Part shown: piece by piece, positions 1-7,981 of the stretch | How the letters are laid out: every line of letters begins with the position of its first letter | Position numbering within the stretch: position 1 is the stretch's first letter | NCBI GenBank assembly: GCA_041485125.1 | Contig: JBGPIT010000144.1 | Coordinates: 1-11,340 of the forward strand | Direction: 5' to 3' | Origin: JBGPIT01 sp041485125 | GTDB lineage: Bacteria; Desulfobacterota; Binatia; UTPRO1 | DNA: 11,340 nucleotides | Position numbers and translations under genes: made by a program | The notes under the pieces: model-generated | The model's database searches: none | Told to the model about the DNA's origin: nothing | Seen by the model: the letters and a program-made list of their open reading frames with translations, nothing else

Positions 1-132
1 ATCGAGCGCTCAAGCGCGGTCGCGTACGGCAGCTTGTGGTTCGTGGTGATCGTCGTGAACAGCCTGATCGGCGGGCTGGTCTTTCTCCTGAGCGGCGCGA
101 CGTTGCCGCGCCTGCGCGACGTCCGCGCGTAG
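1..132 (+). CDS. C-terminal end of a membrane protein, probably flippase-like (partial)
   Basis: The frame is open from the first base to the TAG at 130-132, giving 43 residues of a gene that starts outside the window. The peptide begins IERSSAVAYGSLWFVVIVVN, continues as a hydrophobic stretch of about 25 residues, and ends in a short Arg-rich cytoplasmic-looking tail. An 'ERA-AY-LLW' entry into a last membrane helix followed by a short basic tail is typical of the flippase-like / lysylphosphatidylglycerol-synthase transmembrane family (UPF0104), whose members have many membrane helices. That assignment rests on one helix, so only 'C-terminus of an integral membrane protein' is firm. It converges on the M20 peptidase gene with 18 bases between the two stop codons and no obvious terminator. 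Confidence 0.6.
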   Translation: MERSSAVAYGSLWFVVIVVNSLIGGLVFLLSGATLPRLRDVRA

Positions 133-150
133 CCGCTCGGGCGCCGGCGA

Positions 151-1317
151 TCAGGCCGCGGTCGCGTGCAGGCGGAGCATCGCGGCGATGACCTCCGCCG
201 TCCGCACCATGTCGCTCACGCGCAGCCACTCCTTCACGGTGTGGATCTCCTGCATGCCGGTGCCGAGGTTCGCGACCTCGAGGCCGCGCCGGTTGAGCAC
301 GTTGGCGTCGCAGCCGCCGCCCATGGCGGCGGTCGTGACCGCGTAGCCGAGTGCGTCGGCGGCGCGGATGGCGAGGCGCACGATCGGCGCGTCGTCGGCG
401 ACGTGCATGCGATCGTAGCTGCGGGAGATGCTGCTCTCGACGCGCGCCGTGACGCTGCGGCCGTCGACGATGACGGTGTGGCGCGCCGCGGCCTCTTCGA
501 GGCACTGCCGCATGTGCTCGCACTGCGCGGTGAGCTTGGCCTCGTCGTGGCTGCGGGCCTCGGCGCGCAGGCGGACCTGGTTCGGGATGACGTTGGTCGC
601 GACGCCGCCCTGGATCACGCCGACGTTGGCGGTGGTCTCGTCGTCGATGCGTCCGAGCCGCATCGCCGCGAGGCCCTCGGCCGCGACCTCGATCGCGCTG
701 ATCCCGCGCTCGGGCGCCATGCCGGCGTGCGCCTCGAGGCCGTGCACCACGAACTCGAGATGGTTTGCGGCGGGCGCGCGGGTGACGAGGAAGCCGGGTG
801 CGTCGCTGTCGAGGACGAGGCCGCTGCGCGCGCGCAGGCGGGTGAGGTCGAGGTGACGCGCGCCGAGGAGGCCGACCTCCTCGCAGATCGTGAAGGCGAT
901 CTCGATATCGCCGTGCGGCGCGCCCTGCTCCTGCAGCGCCCGCACCACCTCGCAGATGATTGCGAGGCCCGACTTGTCGTCGCCGCCGAGGACGGTGCGG
1001 CCGTCGCTGCGGACGACGTCGCCCTCGATGATCGGCTGCACGCCCTCGCCCGGGACGACCGTGTCCATGTGGGCGGAGAGCAAGAGCGGCGCGGCGTCCG
1101 GCGCCGTGCCGCGAACGCGCGCGAGGAGGTTCCCGGTGTCGCCGCCGACCTTCGTGCCGGCGTCGTCGAACCACACCTCGGCCCCGAGCGTTTCGAGCTC
1201 ACGCACGAGGCGCAGCGCGACGGCGCGCTCGCGGCGCGAGTGGCTGTCGATGCGAACGAGGTCGAGGAAGAGCGCGAGCAGGCGCTCGCGCGAGATCGCG
1301 ACGGTGCCGTCGGGCAT
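151..1317 (-). CDS. PepT-like M20 family metallopeptidase
   Basis: 388 residues, full length for PepT-like/YqjE-type M20 peptidases, which are cytosolic di-zinc aminopeptidases or amidohydrolases of small peptides. The metal and catalytic residues are visible: HMDTV (H83, with D85), LGGDDKSG (D113), the catalytic glutamate in CEEVGLLG (E146/E147), D170 in VLDSDAPG, and the last zinc ligand H359 in GMQEIHTVKEW. The lid (dimerisation) domain occupies roughly residues 180-300, with the usual HAG and GG-ATNVIP motifs. No signal peptide is seen. The ATG at 1315-1317 has no Shine-Dalgarno upstream but has a -10-like TAGAGT eight bases before it. The gene stands alone downstream of the pilin, separated by a strong hairpin. 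The exact substrate cannot be told; tripeptidase T itself is possible but the family contains many unassigned relatives. Confidence 0.9.
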   Translation of the reverse strand: MPDGTVAISRERLLALFLDLVRIDSHSRRERAVALRLVRELETLGAEVWFDDAGTKVGGDTGNLLARVRGTAPDAAPLLLSAHMDTVVPGEGVQPIIEGDVVRSDGRTVLGGDDKSGLAIICEVVRALQEQGAPHGDIEIAFTICEEVGLLGARHLDLTRLRARSGLVLDSDAPGFLVTRAPAANHLEFVVHGLEAHAGMAPERGISAIEVAAEGLAAMRLGRIDDETTANVGVIQGGVATNVIPNQVRLRAEARSHDEAKLTAQCEHMRQCLEEAAARHTVIVDGRSVTARVESSISRSYDRMHVADDAPIVRLAIRAADALGYAVTTAAMGGGCDANVLNRRGLEVANLGTGMQEIHTVKEWLRVSDMVRTAEVIAAMLRLHATAA

Positions 1318-1325
1318 CGCGGCGA

Positions 1326-1331
1326 ACTCTA
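1326..1331 (-). promoter_or_regulatory. Possible -10 element for the M20 peptidase gene
   Basis: TAGAGT on the minus strand (4/6 to TATAAT) ends eight bases before the ATG. I see no convincing -35 at 16-18 bases upstream, so this is weak by itself. It is listed because the same close arrangement recurs before other first-in-unit genes here, and no ribosome binding site lies between it and the start. Confidence 0.25.
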
Positions 1332-1369
1332 CACGGCGATGGTTGCGGACGCGACGGGTGGGGCAAGGA

Positions 1370-1398
1370 CTGCGGCGGCCGGGGTGCGGCCGCCGCAG
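1370..1398 (-). terminator. Strong hairpin after the pilin gene, probable terminator
   Basis: CTGCGGCGGCCG (1370-1381) and CGGCCGCCGCAG (1387-1398) form a perfect 12-bp inverted repeat with a 5-base loop, starting 35 bases past the pilin stop codon. On the minus strand the stem is followed by TCCTTG, a poor U-tract, so termination may be inefficient or of the GC-rich type without U-run. It separates the pilin from the M20 gene. Confidence 0.55.
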
Positions 1399-1433
1399 GT
1401 GGGGGTGGAGCAGCGGGCGGGCGGGGGGTCTCG

Positions 1434-1826
1434 TTAGTCGCTGACGATGAAGTTCGGATCGCCGGGAGCCGGATCGCTGACCCAGTCGTAGGTGTGTCCC
1501 GCGGCCGGATGCTCCCCGTGGATCTTGAACGACGAGTTGATGTCGCCGCTGTTACCGGAGCTGAGGGTGATCTCGACGTCGTCGAGCACCATGCCGTCGA
1601 GATCGCCGACGTTCGTCGTGTAGCCGTGGTGCGAGATGTAATAGGCTTCCATCCCGGTCGCGACGTGACGGACGGCCGACGCGACCTTGGCGTCGTAGCC
1701 GCGCGCGCGGTAGGCGGCGAACTGCGGGATCGCCAGGCTCGCCAGGATGCCGATGATCGAGGTCACCACCAGGAGCTCGATCAACGTGAAGCCGGCGTCG
1801 GAGCGGCGAACGGTGCGAGGCGACAT
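1434..1826 (-). CDS. Type IV pilin (PilA-like) with prepilin signal
   Basis: 130 residues. The class III prepilin signal is clear: a 12-residue basic leader (MSPRTVRRSDAG) cut before F13, then FTLIELLVV with the conserved Glu at mature position 5 and the hydrophobic alpha1-N helix, followed by AIPQFAAYRARGYDAK. A prepilin peptidase should cleave and N-methylate the Phe; the 118-residue mature subunit would be built into a pilus or pseudopilus. The C-terminal domain has no cysteines, so the usual disulfide loop is absent, and it ends DPNFIVSD. Mature aromatics F1, F24, Y27, Y32, Y51 and Y57 fall at the positions known from Geobacter PilA. The frame is open further upstream, but only the ATG at 1824-1826 gives a normal leader length. 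GGAGG lies just one base before it, too close for a good ribosome site. A GspG-like pseudopilin is the alternative. No pil or gsp assembly genes are adjacent. Confidence 0.88.
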   Translation of the reverse strand: MSPRTVRRSDAGFTLIELLVVTSIIGILASLAIPQFAAYRARGYDAKVASAVRHVATGMEAYYISHHGYTTNVGDLDGMVLDDVEITLSSGNSGDINSSFKIHGEHPAAGHTYDWVSDPAPGDPNFIVSD

Positions 1827-1839
1827 GCCTCCGGACCGA

Positions 1840-1854
1840 GCAAGGGCGGTGCCA
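1840..1854 (-). promoter_or_regulatory. Sigma-54 type -24/-12 promoter match before the pilin gene
   Basis: The minus strand reads TGGCAC-CGCCC-TTGC: both consensus blocks of the sigma-54 promoter match exactly with the required 5-base gap. Sigma-54 control of pilA through PilR is well established in Pseudomonas, Geobacter and Myxococcus, so the position before a pilin gene is apt. The conflict is distance: with the C of TTGC at -12, transcription would start near 1828, only two bases before the ATG. No enhancer-binding activator gene is in the window. Confidence 0.5.
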
Positions 1855-1892
1855 CACTCCTCCGGCACGAGGACCGTCACGGGAGTGGCACC
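1848..1892. repeat. Inverted repeat overlapping the pilin promoter
   Basis: GGTGCCACACTCC (1848-1860) pairs with GGAGTGGCACC (1882-1892) as 11 paired bases with a 2-base bulge and a 21-base loop. The left arm contains the -24 block of the sigma-54 match, and the right arm repeats TGGCAC on the other strand. It could be an operator, a relic of duplicated promoter sequence, or chance. Confidence 0.4.
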
Positions 1893-1949
1893 CGCCTGTG
1901 GAGAATTCGCGATTTGGCGTACCCGGTGCCTCGAACGCCTGCGGGGCAC

Positions 1950-1972
1950 CCATAGCGTCTGTGACGCTGTGG
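1950..1972. repeat. Stem-loop in the pckG-pilin intergenic region
   Basis: CCATAGCGTC and GACGCTGTGG pair as a 10-bp stem with one G-T pair and a TGT loop. Only on the plus strand is it followed, after five bases, by a short TTTT run, but no plus-strand gene ends here. For the minus-strand pckG transcript it would be a hairpin without U-tract about 170 bases past the stop. Confidence 0.4.
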
Positions 1973-2143
1973 CCAAGTTTTGTCAGTCGCGCGAACGCTG
2001 CCGGAGCGCGGCGCGGCGGCCGGCGCAAACCGCGGCGGTCCGTGTGGCCGCGTCGTGTCGCGTATGGCGGCGTCGGGCGGGCCGTCACCGCGCAAGCGCC
2101 ATGGCGTTGGACGCGTACGATCGCGCGGAGCGTTCCGACCGAC

Positions 2144-3928
2144 TCAGATGCGCGAGCGCAGCAGCTCGCGCTGTAGCTTCAGCGCTTCGGGCATCGTGCG
2201 CGCGAGCTTCTCATAGAGCTCGCCCTGCGACTCGATCTCCGACTTCCACTCGGCGGCATCGATCGCGGTCGCGGTCTTCACGCGCTCGGGATCGATGTCG
2301 AGCCCGGTGAGATCGAGGTCGTGCTCGCGCGGCACCCAGCCGAAGAGCGTCTCGACGGCGCCGACGCTGCCTTCGGCCCGGTCGAGGATCCACTTGAGGA
2401 CGCGCATGTTCTCGCCGTAGCCGGGCCAGAGGAACTTGCCGTCGGCGTCCTTGCGGAACCAGTTCACCAAGAAGATCGGGGGCGGCTCGCTGAGGCGCGT
2501 TTGCGTGCGGAGCCAGTGCGCGAAGTAGTCACCCATGTCGTAGCCGCAGAAGGGCAGCATCGCCATCGGGTCGCGGCGAACGACGCCGACCTTGCCCGAC
2601 GCGGCGGCGGTCGTCTCGGAGCCCCTCGTCGAGCCGAGATACACGCCGTGCGTCCAGTTGAGGGCCTGCAGGACGAGCGGCACGGTCGTCGCGCGGCGGC
2701 CGCCGAAGATGATCGCGGAGAGCGGCACGCCCTGCGGATCGTTGGCGTGCTCGGAGAGGATCGGGTTGTTCGCCATGGGCGCGGTGAAGCGCGAGTTCGG
2801 GTGCGCGGCGGGCTCGGTCGCGACGCCGCGTTTCCACGGCCGCCCCTGCCAGTCGATGAGCTCCTCGGGGACCTCGCCGTCCTTGCCTTCCCACCAGACG
2901 TCGCCGTCTTTCGTCATCGCGACGTTGGTGTAGAGGCTGTCCTTCTTGATCGTCTCCATCGCGTTGGGATTGGTCTTGCGGTTCGTTCCCGGCGCGACGC
3001 CGAAGTAGCCGTTCTCCGGGTTCACCGCCCAGAGCCGGCCGTCGGGTCCGACTTGGATCCACGCGATGTCGTCGCCGACGGTGCGGATCTTCCAGCCCTT
3101 GAAGGCCGGCGGCGGCACCATCATCGCGAAGTTGGTCTTGCCGCAGGCGCTCGGGAAGGCCGCCGCGACGTAGCGGACGCGACCGTCGGAATCCTCCGCC
3201 TCGAGGAGCAGCATGTGCTCGGCGTGCCACCCTTCGGTCTTGCCGAGGAAGGAGGCGATGCGGAGCGCCAGGCACTTCTTGCCGAGCAGCGCGTTGCCGC
3301 CGTAGCCGCTGCCGATCGACCAGATCGTGTTGTCCTCCGGGAAGTGGCAGACGTAGCGGCGGTCGGGATTGCAATCGAGCACCGAGTGCAGGCCGCGGTT
3401 GAACGCGTCGGAGTCGCCGAGCGTGTCGAGCGCGACCGTTCCCATCCGCGTCATGATGCCCATGTTGAGCGCGACGTAGATGCTGTCGGTCAGCTCGATG
3501 CCGACCTTCGCGAACGGCGAGCCGAGCGTTCCCATGACGTAAGGCACGACGTACATGGTGCGGCCGCGCATCGCGCCGTCGAAGAGCGCGCCGAGCTTCT
3601 GGTACGCCTCTTTCGGAGCCATCCAGTTGTTGTTCGGTCCGGCCATCTCTTTCGTGCGCGTGCAGACGAAGGTGAGATGCTCGGTGCGCGCGACGTCGTT
3701 CGGGTTCGAGCGATGCAGGTAGCAGCCGGGGAGCTTCTGCTGGTTGAGCGGGATCAGCACGCCCATCTCGACCGCCTGCTTCGTCAAGCGCTCTTTCTCT
3801 TCCGCCGACCCGTCACACCAGACGAGCGCGTCCGGCTTGGTCAGCTTCGCCATGGACTCGACCCAGGAGAGCAGATGGGCGTTCGTGGTCGGCACGTCGG
3901 AACGGACGGTCGCGCGATTGTCGATCAT
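2144..3928 (-). CDS. pckG: Phosphoenolpyruvate carboxykinase (GTP)
   Basis: 594 residues, the usual length of the GTP-dependent enzyme (EC 4.1.1.32), which converts oxaloacetate plus GTP to PEP, CO2 and GDP in the cytosol, the entry step of gluconeogenesis (or runs in reverse to fix CO2). The family signature FPSACGKTNFAMM (residues 258-270) carries the kinase-1 P-loop with the hyper-reactive Cys262. Other landmarks are R81, YGGNALLGKK (209-218, metal and substrate binding), H237, the kinase-2 motif GDDIAW (285-290), NPENGYFGVAPGT (303-315), and FGGRRATTVP (408-417). The ATP-type family has different motifs, so the nucleotide type is clear. The ATG at 3926-3928 has an AGAGG ribosome site seven bases upstream and a candidate promoter further back. 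It is a single-gene unit, divergent from panE. Confidence 0.97.
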   Translation of the reverse strand: MIDNRATVRSDVPTTNAHLLSWVESMAKLTKPDALVWCDGSAEEKERLTKQAVEMGVLIPLNQQKLPGCYLHRSNPNDVARTEHLTFVCTRTKEMAGPNNNWMAPKEAYQKLGALFDGAMRGRTMYVVPYVMGTLGSPFAKVGIELTDSIYVALNMGIMTRMGTVALDTLGDSDAFNRGLHSVLDCNPDRRYVCHFPEDNTIWSIGSGYGGNALLGKKCLALRIASFLGKTEGWHAEHMLLLEAEDSDGRVRYVAAAFPSACGKTNFAMMVPPPAFKGWKIRTVGDDIAWIQVGPDGRLWAVNPENGYFGVAPGTNRKTNPNAMETIKKDSLYTNVAMTKDGDVWWEGKDGEVPEELIDWQGRPWKRGVATEPAAHPNSRFTAPMANNPILSEHANDPQGVPLSAIIFGGRRATTVPLVLQALNWTHGVYLGSTRGSETTAAASGKVGVVRRDPMAMLPFCGYDMGDYFAHWLRTQTRLSEPPPIFLVNWFRKDADGKFLWPGYGENMRVLKWILDRAEGSVGAVETLFGWVPREHDLDLTGLDIDPERVKTATAIDAAEWKSEIESQGELYEKLARTMPEALKLQRELLRSRI

Positions 3929-3974
3929 GTCTCAACCTCTCTCGTGCGGGATGTGGGCGGTGCGGAAGGGCGCG

Positions 3975-4002
3975 ATAGTAGCACAGCGACCCAGTATTCC
4001 AA
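3975..4002 (-). promoter_or_regulatory. Candidate sigma-70-type promoter for pckG
   Basis: On the minus strand TTGGAA (3997-4002) and TACTAT (3975-3980) are 16 bases apart, each 4/6 to consensus. This leaves a leader of about 40 bases that includes the AGAGG ribosome site, so pckG looks like a normally led transcript, unlike several other genes here. Confidence 0.4.
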
Positions 4003-4031
4003 CACGCGGACGCCATGGCGAGGGCCTTTCG

Positions 4032-4052
4032 GCGCGGCTTTCGCGGCCGCGC
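4032..4052. repeat. GC-rich inverted repeat in the pckG-panE divergent region
   Basis: GCGCGGC (4032-4038) and GCCGCGC (4046-4052) are perfect 7-bp arms with a 7-base spacer, lying between the two divergent candidate promoters. It may be a regulator site, but repeats of this sort are easily produced by high GC. Confidence 0.25.
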
Positions 4053-4055
4053 GGG

Positions 4056-4085
4056 TTGGCAGCGCGACGGTGCGCGGACTATACG
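4056..4085 (+). promoter_or_regulatory. Candidate promoter for the panE operon
   Basis: TTGGCA (4056-4061, 5/6 to consensus) and TATACG (4080-4085, 4/6) are 18 bases apart, and the second ends nine bases before the ATG of panE. It would place the transcript start within a few bases of the start codon and leave out the GGAG (4085-4088) that otherwise looks like a usable ribosome site. The two readings compete. Confidence 0.3.
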
Positions 4086-4094
4086 GAGCCCGCG

Positions 4095-5060
4095 ATGTCG
4101 CTACGCCTTCTCGTCGCGGGCGCCGGCGCGCTGGGGTCGGTGTTCGGCGGCTTCCTGGCGGAGGCGGGGCATCGGGTCACCTTGCTCGGGCGACCGCCGC
4201 ACCTCGCGGCGATCACGTCGGACGGTCTGCTGATCGAGGGCCTCTGGGGCACGCGCCGAGTCGCGGGGCTCTCGGCCGCCGTCGACGCGAGCGAGCTGCG
4301 GCCACCCTACGACGCGATTCTGCTCACCGTGAAATCCTACGACACGGCGCCGGTGCTCCGCGCGGTGGCGGCGACGCTCGCGGCGGACGGCTGCGTGCTC
4401 TCGTTGCAGAACGGGCTCGGCAATCTCGAGCAGGTCGCGGCCGCGGTCGGGCCGGCGCGCGCGATCGCCGGGCGGGTGATCTTCGGCGCCGTGGTGCCGC
4501 GCCCGGGCGTCGCGCAGGTCACGGTGTGCGCCGACCCGGTCGCAATCGGCGCCGCGACGCCGGGTGTCGCCGCGGCCGAGGCCCATGCGCGCGCCTGGGC
4601 CGAGCGCATCGCGGCAACGCCGATCACCGCCGAGTACACGCGCGACGTTTCGGCGCATCTCTGGATGAAGGTCTTCTACAACGCCGCGCTGAACCCGCTT
4701 GGCGCGCTCTTCGGCGTGCCGTACGGCGCCCTCGCCGACGACGCGGGGACACGCGAGGTGATGGACGCGATCATCGACGAGGGCTATGCGGTCGCGGCCG
4801 CGCGCGGCATCGTGCCGGTCGTGCCGACCGCGCCGGAGTATCGCGAGCTCTTCTACGGACGGCTGGTGCCGTCGACCGCGCACCATCGATCGTCGATGCT
4901 GCAGGATCTCGAGCGCGGGCGCGCCACCGAGATCGGCGCCATCAACGGACGGATTTGGGCCTACGGCCGCGACGCGGGCATCGAGACGCCCATCAACGCG
5001 ACCATGACGAGACTGGTGCGGTGGCGCGAGCGCATCGCCGGCGCCGGCGAGAGGGACTGA
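4095..5060 (+). CDS. panE: 2-dehydropantoate 2-reductase (ketopantoate reductase family)
   Basis: 321 residues, a normal PanE/ApbA length. The enzyme reduces ketopantoate to pantoate with NADPH in the pantothenate/coenzyme A pathway. The N-terminal Rossmann domain shows GAGALG (9-14), VKSYDT (79-84) and QNGLGN (105-110). The C-terminal helical domain shows the catalytic lysine in HLWMKVFYNAALNPLGAL (K192, with N196 and N200) and the signature SSMLQDLERGRATEIGAING (266-285), including E279, which corresponds to the substrate-binding Glu of the E. coli enzyme. The ATG at 4095 was chosen because it lies just before the dinucleotide fold, although the frame is open further upstream. GGAG sits six bases before it. 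It is the first gene of a three-gene operon; its stop overlaps the next start (TGATG). The family includes paralogues acting on other 2-keto acids, and no other pan gene is nearby. Confidence 0.85.
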   Translation: MSLRLLVAGAGALGSVFGGFLAEAGHRVTLLGRPPHLAAITSDGLLIEGLWGTRRVAGLSAAVDASELRPPYDAILLTVKSYDTAPVLRAVAATLAADGCVLSLQNGLGNLEQVAAAVGPARAIAGRVIFGAVVPRPGVAQVTVCADPVAIGAATPGVAAAEAHARAWAERIAATPITAEYTRDVSAHLWMKVFYNAALNPLGALFGVPYGALADDAGTREVMDAIIDEGYAVAAARGIVPVVPTAPEYRELFYGRLVPSTAHHRSSMLQDLERGRATEIGAINGRIWAYGRDAGIETPINATMTRLVRWRERIAGAGERD

Positions 5061-5533
5061 TGCTGACGATCGAGCCCGCCGCGCTCGCCGAGATGCGCGC
5101 ACATGCGGAGGCGGCGTACCCGGAAGAATGCTGCGGCGTCGTGTTCGCGACGCCGGCCGGCCAGTCGGTGCGCCGCATGACCAACGACCAGAACCGCCTG
5201 CATGCCGTAGATCCGGTCGCGAACCCGCGCGACGCGCGCACCGCCTACAGTTTCGATTCCCGCGAGCTCCTTGAGGTGAACCTGCAGGGCGATCGGCCGG
5301 GCTGCACGATCCTGGTCTTCTACCATTCGCATCCCGATCACGGGGAAGCGGCGTACTTCTCGCCGACCGACAAGCAGCAGGGGCTCACGCAGTGGGAGCC
5401 GCAAGAGCCGACGTACCCGGGCGCGGTCTACATCGTCTTCGCGGTCTGCGCCGGCACTGTGACCGACGCGAAGGCATTCGCCTGGGACGAGACCGCGAGC
5501 GACTTCGTCGAGACGCCGATCGTGAGGGCCTGA
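5060..5533 (+). CDS. JAMM/MPN (M67 family) zinc metallopeptidase
   Basis: 157 residues, one compact MPN/JAB domain with no other part. The metal site is visible: Glu22/23 in PEECCGVVF, then HSHPDHGEAAYFSPTD with zinc ligands H89, H91 and D104 and the helper Ser101. Two residues more than in classical JAMM enzymes such as Rpn11 separate the second His from Ser-x-x-Asp (H-x-H-x9-S-x2-D instead of x7). Bacterial single-domain JAMM proteins such as Mycobacterium Mec trim or release ubiquitin-like sulfur carriers (CysO, ThiS/MoaD-like), but no such carrier or E1-like gene is in this window, so the substrate is unknown. The ATG shares its A with the panE stop (TGATG), and GAGAGGG lies just upstream, so translation is coupled to panE. 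The cytosolic location is inferred from lack of a signal peptide. Confidence 0.85.
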   Translation: MLTIEPAALAEMRAHAEAAYPEECCGVVFATPAGQSVRRMTNDQNRLHAVDPVANPRDARTAYSFDSRELLEVNLQGDRPGCTILVFYHSHPDHGEAAYFSPTDKQQGLTQWEPQEPTYPGAVYIVFAVCAGTVTDAKAFAWDETASDFVETPIVRA

Positions 5534-6243
5534 CATGCCGAAGCTCGCGCGCGGCGGCTGGGATTTGCACTACGACGTGGCCGGCACGGGCGAGGACGTC
5601 GTCGTCTTCACGCACGGGCTCGCCGCCAGCGGTGCGACCTGGAGTGCGCAAGTCGAGGCGCTCGCGCCGTACTACCGGGTCGTCACCTGGGACCTGCGCG
5701 CGCATGCCCGCTCCGGCTCGGGCGACGAGCCGTGCACGCCGGCGGTGCTCGGCGCCGATCTCGCGGCGGTGGCGCGCGAGGTCGGCGGTGGCCGTCCGGT
5801 GCATGCGGTCGGGCACTCCGCGGGCGGCGTCGTCGCCATGCGCTTCGCTCTCGATCACCCCGCGCTCGTCCGTTCCCTCGTGCTCGTCGGCACCGCCAGC
5901 GAGGCGAACGCGCGTGCCCAGGCGTTCTACGAGTCGCTCGCGGAGACCGCCGAGCGCGACGGCACCGCGGCGGTGGTGCGTCGCCTCGGCACGCGCGACG
6001 AGACCATTCCCGACCCCGAGCCGCGGGGCTTCGCCCGCGTCGCACGCGCGATGGGGAGCCTCCATGCGGCGCCGTTCACCGCCGAGCTCGCCGCGCTGCG
6101 CTGCCCGACCCTGATCATCGTCGGTGGGAAGGATTTCCTCGGGGTCGGCGGCTCGGTGATCATGAGCCGTCGCATCGCGGGCTCACGGCTGGAGATCGTG
6201 CCCGAGCGCGGGCACCCGATCTTTCGCGAGGATCCCGCCGGGT

Positions 6244-7647
<1,404 letters not shown>

Positions 7648-7656
7648 GAGCGCGGG

Positions 7657-7685
7657 ACTATAACGGCCGCCTTTTCCGCCGGCAA
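7657..7685 (-). promoter_or_regulatory. Promoter match directly before miaB
   Basis: On the minus strand TTGCCG (7680-7685, 4/6) and TATAGT (7657-7662, 5/6) are exactly 17 bases apart. Only nine bases separate the -10 from the GTG start codon, and they contain no ribosome site, so the mRNA would be leaderless or have a leader of very few bases. Confidence 0.5.
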
Positions 7686-7700
7686 CGCGGCCGGGCCGCG

Positions 7701-7739
7701 GATCGCACCCTACCGGACTCGCGACGCTCGCGTGCGATC
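7701..7739. repeat. Inverted repeat between miaB and the zinc-ribbon gene
   Basis: GATCGCAC (7701-7708) and GTGCGATC (7732-7739) are perfect 8-bp arms around a 23-base spacer. They lie in the 109-base divergent region, 18 bases before the GTG of the zinc-ribbon gene. A regulator operator or an mRNA hairpin are both possible. Confidence 0.4.
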
Positions 7740-7756
7740 TGTGCTAGGTCTCGACC

Positions 7757-7981
7757 GTGCGCGACCCGTTCGCTCCGCCGCCGGACGATCCTCGCCGGCA
7801 GTTCCGCGACCTCGAGGCGACGTTGCTGCGCTGCCCGCGCTGCGATGACGTCGTGCCGGTGCGGAAGCGCCTGCTGCTGGTGCTGCCGGAAGGCGACAAG
7901 TTCGAGTACGTGTGCCCGCATTGCTCCGCGACCTGCGGCACCAAGATCGAGCGGCCGCCGCCGATCGGCTTCCAGCGCTGA
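7757..7981 (+). CDS. Small zinc-ribbon protein of unknown function
   Basis: 74 residues starting from GTG at 7757. Two cysteine pairs, C26-x2-C29 (LRCPRCDD) and C53-x2-C56 (VCPHCSATC, with C60 after it), are separated by 23 residues, the layout of a zinc ribbon. The N-terminus is Pro/Asp/Arg-rich and probably disordered. Nothing in it points to a reaction; such proteins may bind nucleic acid or a protein partner, or act as rubredoxin-like metal sites. No ribosome site is seen before the GTG. The stop overlaps the next start (TGATG), so it is probably cotranscribed and translationally coupled with the cobalamin-binding-type protein. Regular codon use and the tight junction support it being a real gene. 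Confidence 0.7.
   Translation: MRDPFAPPPDDPRRQFRDLEATLLRCPRCDDVVPVRKRLLLVLPEGDKFEYVCPHCSATCGTKIERPPPIGFQR

Larger units (their letters stand above)
1827..2143. other. Gene-free stretch between pckG and the pilin gene
   Basis: 317 bases downstream of pckG and upstream of the pilin, both on the minus strand. I find no credible coding frame. It holds a -24/-12 promoter match next to the pilin start, an inverted repeat at 1848-1892 overlapping that promoter, a 10-bp stem-loop at 1950-1972, a smaller GGTGCC/GGCACC repeat at 1925-1950, and a 10-bp palindrome CGCCATGGCG at 2097-2106. No rho-independent terminator with a T-run is seen after the pckG stop. Confidence 0.6.

Noticed and set aside
1827..1976. 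Upstream extension of the pilin frame to 1976
   Set aside because: It would give a prepilin leader of more than 60 residues, and the sigma-54 match lies inside it. The 12-residue leader from 1826 is typical.
1978..1981. Plus-strand rho-independent terminator formed by the 1950-1972 hairpin and TTTT
   Set aside because: No plus-strand gene ends nearby, the T-run is only four bases, and five bases separate it from the stem.
2321..5533. A 1070-residue plus-strand open frame across pckG and panE
   Set aside because: It is mostly Arg/Ala/Asp-rich antisense of pckG and an out-of-frame reading of panE. Only its last 157 codons, from 5060, encode a recognisable protein (the JAMM peptidase).
7648..7756. 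Possible cobalamin riboswitch before the zinc-ribbon/cobalamin-binding-type unit
   Set aside because: The region is only 109 bases long and contains no B12-box-like GCCACTG; the inverted repeat does not fit the riboswitch fold.
7741..7756. A -10 element for the zinc-ribbon gene (TAGGTC, 7745-7750)
   Set aside because: It matches consensus at only two or so positions and has no -35 at suitable spacing.
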